Assembly (NCBI RefSeq): GCF_963666025.1 | Contig: NZ_OY762552.1 | Span: forward strand, 1,702,001 to 1,766,000 | Reading direction: 5' to 3' | DNA: 64,000 nt | From: an uncultured Methanobacterium sp. | GTDB lineage: Archaea > Methanobacteriota > Methanobacteria > Methanobacteriales > Methanobacteriaceae | Shown: one piece after another, positions 1 through 8,524 of the stretch | Position numbering within the stretch: position 1 is the stretch's first letter | Layout: each line of letters opens with the position of its first letter | Translations under genes and position numbers: made by a program | The notes under the pieces: generated by a model | What the model was told of the DNA's origin: nothing | What the model saw: the letters and a program-made list of their open reading frames with translations, nothing else | The model's database searches: none

Positions 1-1
1 G

Positions 2-217
2 GGAGGGATTTTTTATCCAATTCAACAGATGCCCTGGTTCATGCAGGCTATTTCACAGGTAATCCCCCTGACTTATGCTGCTGATGCAATGCGTAAAATA
101 ATGCTCTTAAACGCAGGTGTGGGGGATGTGATGAATCAGATAATCATACTGGTAGCGTTTGGAGTGGTTACAATGGCCATTGCCGTGCCACTATTCAGGA
201 AATCAATGACCAGGTAA
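2..217 (+). CDS. ABC-2 type exporter permease, C-terminal fragment
   Basis: The gene enters from outside the window; about 71 codons are visible, read in frame from base 2 (GIFYPIQQMPWFMQ...). The sequence around FYPIQQMP, then IPLTYAADAMR and a terminal hydrophobic helix ending in RKSMTR, is what ABC-2 family (DrrB/NodJ-like) permeases show at their C-terminus: the loop before the last membrane helix and then the helix itself. It would be the membrane subunit of an efflux ABC transporter; the ATPase must lie upstream, outside the window. The first ATG at 29 is internal, because homology to the family continues upstream of it. Confidence 0.8.
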   Translation, partial: GGIFYPIQQMPWFMQAISQVIPLTYAADAMRKIMLLNAGVGDVMNQIIILVAFGVVTMAIAVPLFRKSMTR

Positions 218-494
218 TCAATGACCAGACAAACGATTAGCAGATGAGCAATGACCCAATGAAACTGGTTAGGTTAGATAAAATGAACAGACAATGGAGT
301 GGAATGGACTGATAGAAAGTAATGGGTTTGCAAGAGAGTTAGTAAGAAATGAGTTAATCAAAATATATGCAGTTTAAAACGGATTAATTCCGCTCACTGC
401 ACCCATTTCACTTCCCCCTGAAAAATGCCAAGAAATGTTATGTAGAAATGTGAATGAATTCAGGAAATTGTAGGCAAGTTGGCTTTAAAAACCG
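218..494. other. Spacer with no gene seen
   Basis: I see no open frame with a ribosome binding site and no tRNA-like fold in this 277-bp stretch between the permease fragment and the operator-like repeat upstream of the next gene. It is rich in A and T and in ATG/GATT repeats. Confidence 0.5.
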
Positions 495-517
495 TAATGG
501 TTTAAAGAAAACCATTA
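495..517. promoter_or_regulatory. Inverted repeat upstream of the QueG-like gene
   Basis: TAATGGTTT (495-503) is followed after 5 bp by its exact complement AAACCATTA (509-517). A TATA-like stretch (CTTTAAAAAATTTAAAG) follows at about 520-537, just before the ribosome binding site GAGGTGA of the gene at 552. A perfect 9-bp palindrome beside a TATA-like element suggests an operator; the regulator is unknown. Confidence 0.45.
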
Positions 518-551
518 ATGACTTTAAAAAATTTAAAGAGGTGAAAGTATC

Positions 552-1001
552 ATGAAATGTGAAAATGCAATCAGAAACGTTATTGAAATAGAGTGTGAGG
601 ATTATTATTTGGGTATGGTAGATTTATCCCGGGTTGAAAACTCTATAATTGAAAAATACGGTTCATTAATTGACCAATACCCACGAGCAATCTCTATAGG
701 AATAACTTTGCCCTATAAAATTCCTGATAAGATGGTAATGACTAAAAAACAGCCTTATGATGTTACAACTTGCCAATTAAAATCCATCACATCACATCTA
801 AGTCAATTAATCGAACAGGAAGGATATCAAGCACTGGCCATGCCCAAAGCCAGGGCAATGGATGATAGGCCTGAAATTTCCTTCCATGAAGTGGTGGCTA
901 ATCTGGCAGATCTGGGGAAAATAGAAAAAAATCTACTAGTGACCCCAGAAGTAGGATCAAGGGTTAATTGGGGGACCATACTCACCAATGCCCCCATTTA
1001 A
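552..1001 (+). CDS. Truncated QueG-like protein (N-terminal domain only)
   Basis: 149 residues. It resembles the N-terminal half of the small archaeal epoxyqueuosine-reductase-like iron-sulfur proteins: YPRAISIGITLPYKI near residues 43-57, then RPEISFHEVVANLADLGKIEKNLLVTPEVGSRVNWGTI near 105-143. In the longer relatives this last segment runs directly into a CxxCxxC ferredoxin domain. Here the frame stops at ILTNAPI with no cysteine cluster, and none is obvious after the stop. The start has a good site (AAGAGGTGA, 536-544). It is therefore either a naturally short cobalamin-fold paralogue or a truncated gene. Redox activity through Fe-S clusters is not expected. A methyltransferase gene follows on the same strand. 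Confidence 0.6.
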   Translation: MKCENAIRNVIEIECEDYYLGMVDLSRVENSIIEKYGSLIDQYPRAISIGITLPYKIPDKMVMTKKQPYDVTTCQLKSITSHLSQLIEQEGYQALAMPKARAMDDRPEISFHEVVANLADLGKIEKNLLVTPEVGSRVNWGTILTNAPI

Positions 1002-1068
1002 ATTGATTTAATAAAATCTAATTTGACAAAATCTACAAAGTTGAAGCTGCTTAAAGGGGATGATAGAA

Positions 1069-1638
1069 ATGCTAACTGAATTCAGGTTTAAAATTTTAAA
1101 CCGAGAGGCTTCTTCACCCAAAAACAAACCCTCAAAAATTATAGAACATCTTAATCTTTATGATGAGATGGTAGTGGGGGATATTGGGTCTGGTGGAGGG
1201 TATTTCACTCATGAATTTTCCAGAAACTTGGGAAGAGATGGTCAAGTTTATGCCATTGACACCGATGAAAAGGCTCTTGATTTTATAAAGACTCATCTTC
1301 TAACCGAAGATGTTCAGAATGTGGAAACACTCCTGGTTAATCCAGATGGGATAAATTTACCGGAAAAGAGTGTGGATCTATTCTTTTTAAGAAATGTGTT
1401 CCATCACATCCCCAATCAGGTAGAATATTTTAAATGCCTTGAAAAATTTCTAAAAGACGATGGGAAAATAGCCATCATTGATTATAACAAAAGAAAATTC
1501 AGTTTCACAGGCCTTTTTGGACATTACACGCCTGAAATTGTTCTTTTAGATATTATGAAACAGGCCGGGTTCTCCCTTCAGGAAAAATATGATTTTTTAC
1601 CGGACCAGTTATTCATGGTGTTTCAAAAATGGCCATGA
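1069..1638 (+). CDS. Class I SAM-dependent methyltransferase
   Basis: 189 residues from the ATG at 1069, chosen because GGGGATGAT lies 4 bp upstream; an in-frame ATG at 1060 overlaps that site. The SAM-binding fold is clear: motif I VVGDIGSGGGYFT (about 35-47), the acidic end of strand 2 in VYAIDTDEKAL (about 63-73), and the motif IV/post region SVDLFFLRNVFHHIPN (about 106-121). The family uses S-adenosylmethionine to methylate small molecules or metals (UbiE/Methyltransf_11/31 type). The substrate is not predictable. It follows the truncated QueG-like gene by 67 bp and may be co-transcribed with it. Confidence 0.8.
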   Translation: MLTEFRFKILNREASSPKNKPSKIIEHLNLYDEMVVGDIGSGGGYFTHEFSRNLGRDGQVYAIDTDEKALDFIKTHLLTEDVQNVETLLVNPDGINLPEKSVDLFFLRNVFHHIPNQVEYFKCLEKFLKDDGKIAIIDYNKRKFSFTGLFGHYTPEIVLLDIMKQAGFSLQEKYDFLPDQLFMVFQKWP

Positions 1639-1788
1639 ATTGGGATGTAATCAGTTCGCTTGGAGATATTCACTAATTAAATGGATTTAAAGCATTGTAA
1701 TCGATTTCAAACATTATTTAATGAATTTTAAGCAATATTGTCAATAAATTTTTAATATTTCATTGGAATTAAATGGAAGGTGCTGAAA

Positions 1789-2403
1789 ATGTCTATAAAA
1801 ACCTCAATCAAGGAACATTTCACTAATAACCATTTGAATCTAATAAATCATTTTGAAAATGCCTCTTTAAAAAGTCATTGGGATTATTTCTTCCCGGATA
1901 ACCCGGAGCTTGAACTTCCAAATCAGACCTATCTTGAAGGTGATTCCAACTTAAAAAGAGATATGGTTTTCAGGAGATTTAATTGGGGAGATCTGGACGA
2001 ATGTGCCAGCCTGTTTAAAAACGTATTTTCAGCTGAACCCTGGAATGATGAATGGGTATCCCTGGATCAATCCAGAAATTATTTGAAGGAACTGGTTGAA
2101 AACCCGGTTTTTGAAGGATTTGTAATGTACGAGGACTCTAAAATCGTGGCTGCCTGTTTGGGGCACCGTAGATCATGGTGGATGGGGAAAGAGTTCTTTG
2201 TGGATGAATTTTTTGTGGAAACTGGCAGACAGGGGAATGGGATTGGAACTAAAACAGTAGATTTCCTGGTTGACATCCTTCGGGAAGATGGATACACTCG
2301 TTTAACTCTTTTAACCAATAAGAATATACCCGCCGAGACTTTTTATCTAAAAAATGGGTTCTACAATAATGAAAAAAGAACGGTCATGGTTAAAATGATT
2401 TAA
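1789..2403 (+). CDS. GNAT-family N-acetyltransferase
   Basis: 204 residues from ATG 1789, which is preceded by GGAAGGTGCT; a GTG at 1780 inside that site is a less likely start. The C-terminal 140 residues are a GNAT domain: DMVFRRFNWGDLDECASLFKNVF begins the fold, EFFVDEFFVE is strand 4, and RQGNGIGTKTVDFLV is the acetyl-CoA pyrophosphate loop (consensus Q/R-x-x-G-x-G/A). The C-terminus NIPAETFYLKNGF is the conserved last strand region. The first 60 residues match no domain I recognise. It would transfer an acetyl group from acetyl-CoA to an amine substrate that cannot be named. Confidence 0.78.
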   Translation: MSIKTSIKEHFTNNHLNLINHFENASLKSHWDYFFPDNPELELPNQTYLEGDSNLKRDMVFRRFNWGDLDECASLFKNVFSAEPWNDEWVSLDQSRNYLKELVENPVFEGFVMYEDSKIVAACLGHRRSWWMGKEFFVDEFFVETGRQGNGIGTKTVDFLVDILREDGYTRLTLLTNKNIPAETFYLKNGFYNNEKRTVMVKMI

Positions 2404-2732
2404 TTAACCAGTTATTATTGATGTTTGTGATAACAGATTTTTTTTAAGACATTAAATTTATTATTAATGTTGAATTCGTTTATAATATTCAAGGGCAAAG
2501 GTCAGATGGTGTTGTTCCTTAATAATCGTTTTTTAATTAAGCTGAAATCTTATTATAATTGATTTTTCATGGATGTTTTGGTTGGATTGCCAACTGTTGC
2601 AATAACAATTGTTGCATAGCCAACATATTTATAAAAGGGTATGATCATAGTTAACTACAAGTTTTGTGATTGATTTTCAACTTCCATTGGATAATTTCAA
2701 TTATTTCAAAACGTTTTATTCTGGTGTTAATT
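2404..2732. promoter_or_regulatory. Promoter and candidate operator of the MarR/MFS operon
   Basis: The spacer holds TGCAA N9 TTGCA (2598-2616), with a second GTTGCA direct copy, and just before it the short palindrome GTTGG-ATT-G-CCAAC (2581-2594). They sit immediately upstream of a good TATA box (CATATTTATAAAAG, 2624-2637), about 95 bp before the MarR start. MarR proteins usually repress their own operon by binding such palindromes at the promoter, so this is a likely autoregulatory site (inference). The rest, 2404-2580, shows no gene. Confidence 0.45.
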
Positions 2733-3218
2733 ATGGGTAAATGTAAGAAAATACGTGAAGATGACCTTAATGATATTCCGCTGGGCCTTTTTGCCTCTAT
2801 AATCCATAGAGCTCGGATGATGTATCTAAACAACCAACTGAAAACATTGAACGTCACTTCCAGTCAGTTCATTTATTTGATCAAACTTTACCGGAAGGAA
2901 GGTCAGACACAGGAAGATCTGGCCAATCATCTTTTTGTGGACAAGGGGACAGTGGCTCGTGCTGTTAGGAAACTGGAGGATAATGGATTCATCTGCCGGC
3001 GAATCGATCCAGAAAATCGCCGAAGGTACCTTCTTTACTTAACAGAGGATGGGAAGGCCTTAATGCCGGATATTATTGGTATAATCAAATCATGGGAAGA
3101 TTCAATTAATGAAGACTTTTCTAATGAAGAAAAAAAACGAATTAAGGAGATTCTAAAGAAATTAACCATTAAAAGTTTGAACAAATTATGCGATACGGAG
3201 GAAAACCTGAATGAGTAA
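2733..3218 (+). CDS. MarR-family transcriptional regulator
   Basis: 161 residues from ATG 2733 (GGTGTT upstream); an in-frame TTG at 2670 would add 21 hydrophobic residues not typical of the family. The winged helix is plain: QTQEDLANHLFVDKGTVARAVRKLEDNGFI (helix-turn-helix and recognition helix, about 54-83) followed by the wing RRIDPENRRRYLLYLTEDG (about 85-103). MarR dimers repress efflux or stress genes and let go when a phenolic or other lipophilic ligand binds. The gene overlaps the MFS exporter gene by 8 bp, so it very likely controls that exporter and itself through the palindrome upstream. Confidence 0.9.
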   Translation: MGKCKKIREDDLNDIPLGLFASIIHRARMMYLNNQLKTLNVTSSQFIYLIKLYRKEGQTQEDLANHLFVDKGTVARAVRKLEDNGFICRRIDPENRRRYLLYLTEDGKALMPDIIGIIKSWEDSINEDFSNEEKKRIKEILKKLTIKSLNKLCDTEENLNE

Positions 3219-4983
3219 TACTGTTTCTAAAGGGGGCAATTTGCCTCTCAACCCGTCAGAAGATAAAAAAGGACGTGGAATTGATTATAAATGGATAGCT
3301 CTAACTAATGTTCTAATAGCCTCAATGATGGGAACTATCAATGGTAGTATAACCCTGATTTCCCTTCCCGCTATCTTCAACGGCATTCACATAGATCCAT
3401 TAACTTCTTTCCAGTACTTGCTGTGGATACTGATGGGATATGGCCTGGTAACCGCCACCCTGCTTTTAAGTTTCGGACGTCTGTCTGATATGTATGGTAG
3501 AGTCAAGTTATTTAAGCTGGGATTCTTGGTATTCACCATAGGATCCATCCTGCTTTACCTGACACCATCCACGGGTGACGCTGGGGCTATAGAGATCATC
3601 ATCTTCAGAATAGTCCAGGCAGTGGGCAGTGCCCTCACCATGGCCAACAGTTCGGCTATACTCACCGATGCCTTCCCGGTAAGTGAAAGGGGAAAGGCTC
3701 TGGGCATCAACATGGTGGCACTCATGTCTGGCCAATTTATAGGACTCCTACTGGGTGGAATATTAGCGGTCTTTGACTGGAGATATATATTCCTGGTAAG
3801 TGTACCATTCGGTATTTTAGGAACAGTATGGTCTACTTTAAAGCTCAAAGAACTATCATTACGCGCTCCCAAAACCAAACTAGACATCTGGGGAAACGTA
3901 ACCTTTGTCTCGGGTATAACCCTCCTACTTCTAGGAGTAACATACGGTCTCATGCCCTACGGTAACGATGCAATGGGATGGAACAATCCATGGGTAATGG
4001 CCTCAATGGTGATTGGATTCATCCTCCTGGTCCTGTTCCCAGTGGTGGAAAGCAAGGTGAAAAATCCTATGTTCCGGCTGGATCTATTCCGGATAAAAAT
4101 GTTCACCTACGCCAATGTTGCAGGTTTTCTCAGTGCGCTCAGCAGGGGAGGCATGATGTTCATGCTCATACTTCTGCTCCAGGGAATATGGCTCCCATTA
4201 CACGGATACAGCTATGAATCCACACCCTTCTGGGCAGGAGTTTACATGTTACCCCTCACTCTGGGAGTGATTATAATGGGACCAATATCTGGAATACTCT
4301 CGGATAAATATGGACCCCGCTGGATTGCCACTATCGGAATGGTAATGAACACCATAGGCTTCATTATACTGGCATCACTACCCTCCAATTTCAACTACTG
4401 GGAATTAGGTTTAACCCTGTTCTTCATGGGATTGGGAAGTGGAATGTTCGGTTCACCAAACAGTGCTTCTATAATGAACTCAGTACCTCCACAGGAAAGG
4501 GGTGTGGCTTCAGGAATGCTAACAACTATAATGAACACGGCATTCACTGCGAGTATGGCCATTTTCTTCACCATAGTAATTGTGGGAATCACTCAACGCT
4601 TCCCTGATGCAATGGCATCCTCTCTTGCAGGTATAGGTGCAGCACAGTTGACCCCAATCCTCAGTAACATACCACCAACAGGGGCGTTATTTTCGGCCTT
4701 TTTAGGTTACAACCCAGTCGAAACCATCTTAACCAGTGTTCCATCAGCAGTGGTTAGTCAGATACCCCCTGCAACATTAACCACACTAACTGGAACCACC
4801 TGGTTCCCATCAACACTGTCTGAAGCTTTCATGCCTTCTCTTCAGATTTCATTCTACATTGGAGCAGTATTCTGTGGTCTATCCGCCCTATTATCTGCCC
4901 TACGTGGGAAGAAATACATCCATGAGATGGAAGTAATTAAAATCAGTCCAGATGATGATGTTGATTCAGATGAAGTTTCATAA
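3211..4983 (+). CDS. MFS drug exporter, DHA2 (14-helix) family
   Basis: 590 residues, the length of 14-helix EmrB/QacA-type antiporters. Typical MFS signatures are present: WILMGYGLVTATLLLSFGRLSDMYGRVK (motif A, loop 2-3), RIVQAVGSALTMANSSAIL (motif B region, arginine in helix 4), ALGINMVALMSGQFIGLLLGG (motif C of antiporters, helix 5) and a second motif A copy SGILSDKYGPR. The insertion near residues 455-535 (SLAGIGAAQLTPILSN...) between the last helices is usual for archaeal members. It should export lipophilic drugs or dyes against protons. Translationally coupled to the MarR gene (8-bp overlap). Confidence 0.9.
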   Translation: MSNTVSKGGNLPLNPSEDKKGRGIDYKWIALTNVLIASMMGTINGSITLISLPAIFNGIHIDPLTSFQYLLWILMGYGLVTATLLLSFGRLSDMYGRVKLFKLGFLVFTIGSILLYLTPSTGDAGAIEIIIFRIVQAVGSALTMANSSAILTDAFPVSERGKALGINMVALMSGQFIGLLLGGILAVFDWRYIFLVSVPFGILGTVWSTLKLKELSLRAPKTKLDIWGNVTFVSGITLLLLGVTYGLMPYGNDAMGWNNPWVMASMVIGFILLVLFPVVESKVKNPMFRLDLFRIKMFTYANVAGFLSALSRGGMMFMLILLLQGIWLPLHGYSYESTPFWAGVYMLPLTLGVIIMGPISGILSDKYGPRWIATIGMVMNTIGFIILASLPSNFNYWELGLTLFFMGLGSGMFGSPNSASIMNSVPPQERGVASGMLTTIMNTAFTASMAIFFTIVIVGITQRFPDAMASSLAGIGAAQLTPILSNIPPTGALFSAFLGYNPVETILTSVPSAVVSQIPPATLTTLTGTTWFPSTLSEAFMPSLQISFYIGAVFCGLSALLSALRGKKYIHEMEVIKISPDDDVDSDEVS

Positions 4984-5093
4984 TCTGGAAAAGATGGTTA
5001 ATGTCCTTAAATGGGCATTAAACCTTTTTTTTTAAATATATGGATATTTTTTTAATATTAATGAGTGAACTGGTTAATTTAGATTCATTATGT

Positions 5094-5879
5094 TTAAGAT
5101 TGATCAGCGAAGCGCCACCAGGCCACAGTTCCAATTATCCCAAAAATACAGGTAGAAAATAATATGATATAACTGATTATGCCAGGGTATGGGAAATTTG
5201 GCCCTAAAAGTCCGGTACCTAGCGCTGGGATGGCCCAGGGAAGGTAAGGTATGATGCTGGGTATGCTGATGGGAATGATATTGGTTATAAACAGGGTAGC
5301 AATTACATAACCTATGGGGGCAAGATATCCTCGGCTGAAACTGGCGATAAACGCAACAGGAGTACAGACTAGTATGGTGAGAATTGAAGTTTCTACAAAA
5401 ACTATAAAATAATGGTAGGTTGTGTCAAATGACCAGCCAGTAATATTCATGGCCATACCCGTAAGGATTCCAACAACAAAAAGAGTTAATGCTAGTAGTA
5501 AACACCAGATTATAATAATAATAAATTTCGACATAACAATGGTAGAACGGTGAATGGGCAGTGCTAAGAGGTCTGTTTCTGTACGATCTACGTACTCCCT
5601 ACCAAAAACCCAGGATGAAACCATTCCGAACCCCATAATTCCGAAGCCTAGAATAATCTGAAGTAATATTTCAAAATATGAATGCCAATCATCCTTAAAG
5701 AGTGTCGATTTGGCGCTAACTAAGGTAGATTGACCTACAAGTGCAGGGTATTTGGCAACTAAAACCATCAAACCCATCATGATGGCAATAGCGGAAAAAG
5801 CCATTAAGGTTATTATAAATATTTTAGACCTTCTTACTTTAAGAGTTTCAGCCCAAACTGCTGCATATAAACCTTTCAT
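5094..5879 (-). CDS. ABC-2 type transporter permease
   Basis: 261 residues with six predicted membrane helices, starting MKGLYAAVWAETLKVRRSKIF: the cytoplasmic N-terminus with basic residues and the first helix of the ABC-2 (NatB/BcrB-like) family. The segment MVSSWVFGREYVDRTETDLLALPIHRSTIVMSKF is the conserved loop that contacts the ATPase. It is the membrane half of an efflux pump whose ATPase is the directly adjacent gene (start codon right after the ATPase stop). The third gene of the operon is a TetR regulator, so the pump is probably induced by its own substrate. Confidence 0.85.
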   Translation of the reverse strand: MKGLYAAVWAETLKVRRSKIFIITLMAFSAIAIMMGLMVLVAKYPALVGQSTLVSAKSTLFKDDWHSYFEILLQIILGFGIMGFGMVSSWVFGREYVDRTETDLLALPIHRSTIVMSKFIIIIIWCLLLALTLFVVGILTGMAMNITGWSFDTTYHYFIVFVETSILTILVCTPVAFIASFSRGYLAPIGYVIATLFITNIIPISIPSIIPYLPWAIPALGTGLLGPNFPYPGIISYIILFSTCIFGIIGTVAWWRFADQS

Positions 5880-6815
5880 TTAAACAACTCCTTCACTGCC
5901 AATAATTCTCAGGAAATATGATTCTAGATCCTCTTCTTCAACTTTTAGCATGGAAGGTGAAAACCCGGCCTTTACCAGGCGAGAATTCACATTCTCAGGA
6001 TGATTTATGGCGTTTTCATCAGTAATCTCTATCAAACCATCTTCAGTTATTGTTGCATCAAGCCCTTTATTCTTTAAAAGTGAAATAGCTCCATTTTTAT
6101 CCTTTAAATCTATTAAAAGGCCCCTTTTTCGGAGTTCGTGTAATTGGTTAGCATCCATTTCCTGAATCAGTCGTCCTTCATGGATAATACCAATACGGGT
6201 GGCGATCCTGGAGATCTCACCAAGGATATGGCTGGAAATAAAAATGGTCACCCCTTGATTATGGGCAAGGTCAAATAATAATTCTCTTATTTCAACAATA
6301 CCTGCAGGATCAAGCCCATTAGCAGGCTCATCCAGAATAAGGATTTCTGGGTTATGTATCAGGGCCTTTGCAAGTCCTAATCGCTGAGCATTACCCAGTG
6401 AAAGATTTTTAGCTTTCCTATTCTTATAAGGGATAAGTTTAAGTTTTTCCATAATCGAATTAACTGCACCTGAATCCGGGATAAAACGTAATCGTCGTGT
6501 AATTTCTAAATTTTCCCTCACAGTCAGTTCTGGGTAAGAATAAGGTATTTCTACCAGATAACCAACACGGTTCCATAGATTATGGATTCCGGCGTGAACT
6601 CTTTTGCCCATTAAATAGGATTCACCACTGGTGGGTCGAATCATACCCAGCAACATTCGAATGGTGGTGGTTTTACCTGCACCATTCAATCCGAGAAATC
6701 CGTATATCTCTCCCTTACTGACATTAAGGGATATTCCGTTAACGGCTTTGATATTTCCATAGTGTTTAGATAGGTTACTGGTTCGGATGATTTCGTCTTC
6801 AACTATTTTTCCCAA
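5880..6815 (-). CDS. ABC transporter ATP-binding protein (ABC-2 exporter)
   Basis: 311 residues, the size of BcrA/CcmA-type ATPases. Walker A is GLNGAGKTTTIRML (about 42-55), the Q-loop lies near YLVEIPYSYPELTVREN, the ABC signature is LSLGNAQRLGLAKAL (a variant of LSGGQ, with N-A in place of G-Q), Walker B is EILILDEPANGLDP, and the switch histidine is in FISSHIL. The C-terminal 80 residues form the accessory domain usual in this family. It powers the permease encoded immediately downstream. The gene follows the TetR gene after 26 bp. Bacitracin-type resistance exporters are the closest functional model, but the substrate is not known. Confidence 0.9.
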   Translation of the reverse strand: MGKIVEDEIIRTSNLSKHYGNIKAVNGISLNVSKGEIYGFLGLNGAGKTTTIRMLLGMIRPTSGESYLMGKRVHAGIHNLWNRVGYLVEIPYSYPELTVRENLEITRRLRFIPDSGAVNSIMEKLKLIPYKNRKAKNLSLGNAQRLGLAKALIHNPEILILDEPANGLDPAGIVEIRELLFDLAHNQGVTIFISSHILGEISRIATRIGIIHEGRLIQEMDANQLHELRKRGLLIDLKDKNGAISLLKNKGLDATITEDGLIEITDENAINHPENVNSRLVKAGFSPSMLKVEEEDLESYFLRIIGSEGVV

Positions 6816-6841
6816 GGAAAAACACCTCTATTACCCATTTT

Positions 6842-7450
6842 TTAATCGGTTTCTTCTATGATCAGATAAGATGCCAGTGCATCAATCCACAATTCCATGG
6901 TTGTTTCGTAATTTGTCCCTTCAAAATCATCCCGGTGTATGATAAAATGAATTAACGACAATAAAAGACCATTAAGAGCGTCCATGTCCACTCGCTTCAT
7001 CCAGCCCTGTTCCATCCAATAAGTAAAATATTTGGAAACATCTTCCTGATCACTTTGAACATGTTTGGTCAATGTTTCTTCAGGGAGTTTACGCAGGAGT
7101 AATTCATAATTTGAAGAGTTTATCTCTTTGTATAATGGCATGGTGGTCAATAACTCAACTGTTTGATTAAGAAAAGCTTTGAAACATTCACGCCTATTCA
7201 TTCCAGGTTGAAAAACGTTTTCAAACATTTTTTCTTTGAATTCACTTTCCACATCCTCCAAAACATCGAAATATAGTTCTTCCTTGGACTGGTAAAAAAG
7301 GTAGAAAGAGCCCTTGGATATGCGTGCTGCGCGGGCGATTTCGTCCACGGTAGTTTTTTGAAGGCCATATTTTTCGAAAAGTTTCTTACCTTCGGTTAGC
7401 AAGGTTTTCCTGATTATTCCCTTTTCTTTTTCACTCCATGGTCTAGGCAT
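6842..7450 (-). CDS. TetR/AcrR-family transcriptional repressor
   Basis: 202 residues. The N-terminal helix-turn-helix is textbook: GLQKTTVDEIARAARISKGSFYLFYQSKEELYFDVLEDV (about residues 29-67). The remaining 130 residues are the helical ligand-binding and dimer domain. The start is supported by AAGGAG 6 bp upstream of ATG 7450. It is the first gene of an operon with an ABC-2 efflux pump (ATPase, then permease). A near-perfect 28-bp palindrome covers the probable TATA box just upstream, which fits autorepression relieved by a drug-like ligand. Confidence 0.92.
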   Translation of the reverse strand: MPRPWSEKEKGIIRKTLLTEGKKLFEKYGLQKTTVDEIARAARISKGSFYLFYQSKEELYFDVLEDVESEFKEKMFENVFQPGMNRRECFKAFLNQTVELLTTMPLYKEINSSNYELLLRKLPEETLTKHVQSDQEDVSKYFTYWMEQGWMKRVDMDALNGLLLSLIHFIIHRDDFEGTNYETTMELWIDALASYLIIEETD

Positions 7451-7469
7451 ATTAATCTCCTTTGTACTG

Positions 7470-7497
7470 TATGACTATTTATAATTATATGGTCATA
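7470..7497 (-). promoter_or_regulatory. Palindromic TetR operator overlapping the TATA box
   Basis: The two 14-bp halves, TATGACTATTTATA and ATTATATGGTCATA, are inverted copies of each other with few mismatches (outer hexamer TATGAC/GTCATA perfect). The centre (TTTATAATTATA) can serve as the TATA box for the leftward operon, about 20-45 bp before the TetR start codon. Position and symmetry are those of an autorepressor site. Confidence 0.65.
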
Positions 7498-7568
7498 AAG
7501 ATATAACTTTCTGTTATTTGAAGTATCATTTAAGATTTAAGAAAAATTTGTTACTTTATTTATTTTTA

Positions 7569-8524
7569 TTATTTCAACGTATAATGGAAGTATTTCCTGG
7601 AATAAATAGTAATTAAGACTGTAATAACTAAAAGTGATCCGAAAAGGGCTGTTAAATTAAAATTTAAAAGAATAGAAAAAACCGAGATCATATTACTCTG
7701 TTCGTAAGCAGGCAAATTCAAGAGACTTATAACTTCAGTAAGGGAGTATTTGTTGAAGGTCATAATCACAGAGATTAATGCCAAGCCGTAGTACAAAATT
7801 AGCCCCCAAAAAGCCCAAAAACTTTTTTTCCAGAATCCGTAGGTTAAAATAGCCAGAATAAACACTGCGCTACTAACACATAGAACGGCTTCCCTATGAA
7901 TAATCATTTTTCCAAAAAGAGGAAAAATATACTGAAACAGGGCACTGGCATGGAGAATCAATATAAAAAGAATATTAAGGCTGCAAACCAGTAATAACTC
8001 CTGAGGGATCTTTTCAATGCAGTTATTACTTCTATTTTTGAAGATTGATCTTATTTTATCATGGTTATACATTTTAATAAGAACAGTGGGGGTAACGATT
8101 CCAAACAAGGCCATAGACAACAAAATCATAGTAACCACGGATGGATTAAGGTCTTTAAGAAATTCCGAAATTCCGAAATTCCGAAAATGAAACTACTCAT
8201 TAAGCTGATGCCTAGAACGATCCATATGAAAAAAAGATTTAAAGAAAGTTTTCGTGCCCAATTATGCAGTTTAAATGTCCCAATGCCTATGGGTAAAAGT
8301 AAAAATGCTATGATATAGTAAGCGGCGTTCTGTATGGTTAAATAAGCAAACCATAAAGATCCAATCTGAAAGCCTTCATAATAGAATTGGCCTCCGCTGG
8401 AAAAAAAATAAAAGCAGTATATTTCTAATGGGCCATAAAAAAGACCTACTAATCCTATGATAATCAAAGCTATTCCTAAAATTTTCATAAATATTTCGGA
8501 ATATGGTTTTAGGCGGATTTTCAT
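7569..8524 (-). pseudogene. Polytopic membrane protein split by an 8-bp repeat frameshift
   Basis: Two overlapping frames form one protein. The upstream half runs from ATG 8524 (AAGGATG upstream; a TTG at 8542 is less likely) to a stop at 8126. The downstream half is open from about 8138 to 7569. At the junction the octamer AAATTCCG (plus strand) occurs three times in tandem (8160-8183). Removing one copy shifts the reading by 8 bases and joins the frames without a stop: ...FGISEFLKDLNPSVVTMILL..., about 310 residues. The joined protein would have about eight membrane helices in pairs of similar hydrophobic segments. No family recognised. It is either a broken gene or a gene switched by repeat slippage; with three copies only the N-terminal four-helix part is made. 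Confidence 0.75.
8160..8186. repeat. 8-bp tandem repeat, three copies, inside a coding region
   Basis: AAATTCCG at 8160-8167, 8168-8175 and 8176-8183, followed by a partial copy (AAA). On the coding (minus) strand it reads TTCGGAAT repeats. Since 8 is not a multiple of 3, each gain or loss of a unit changes the reading frame; two copies (or five) give the long frame. Confidence 0.9.
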
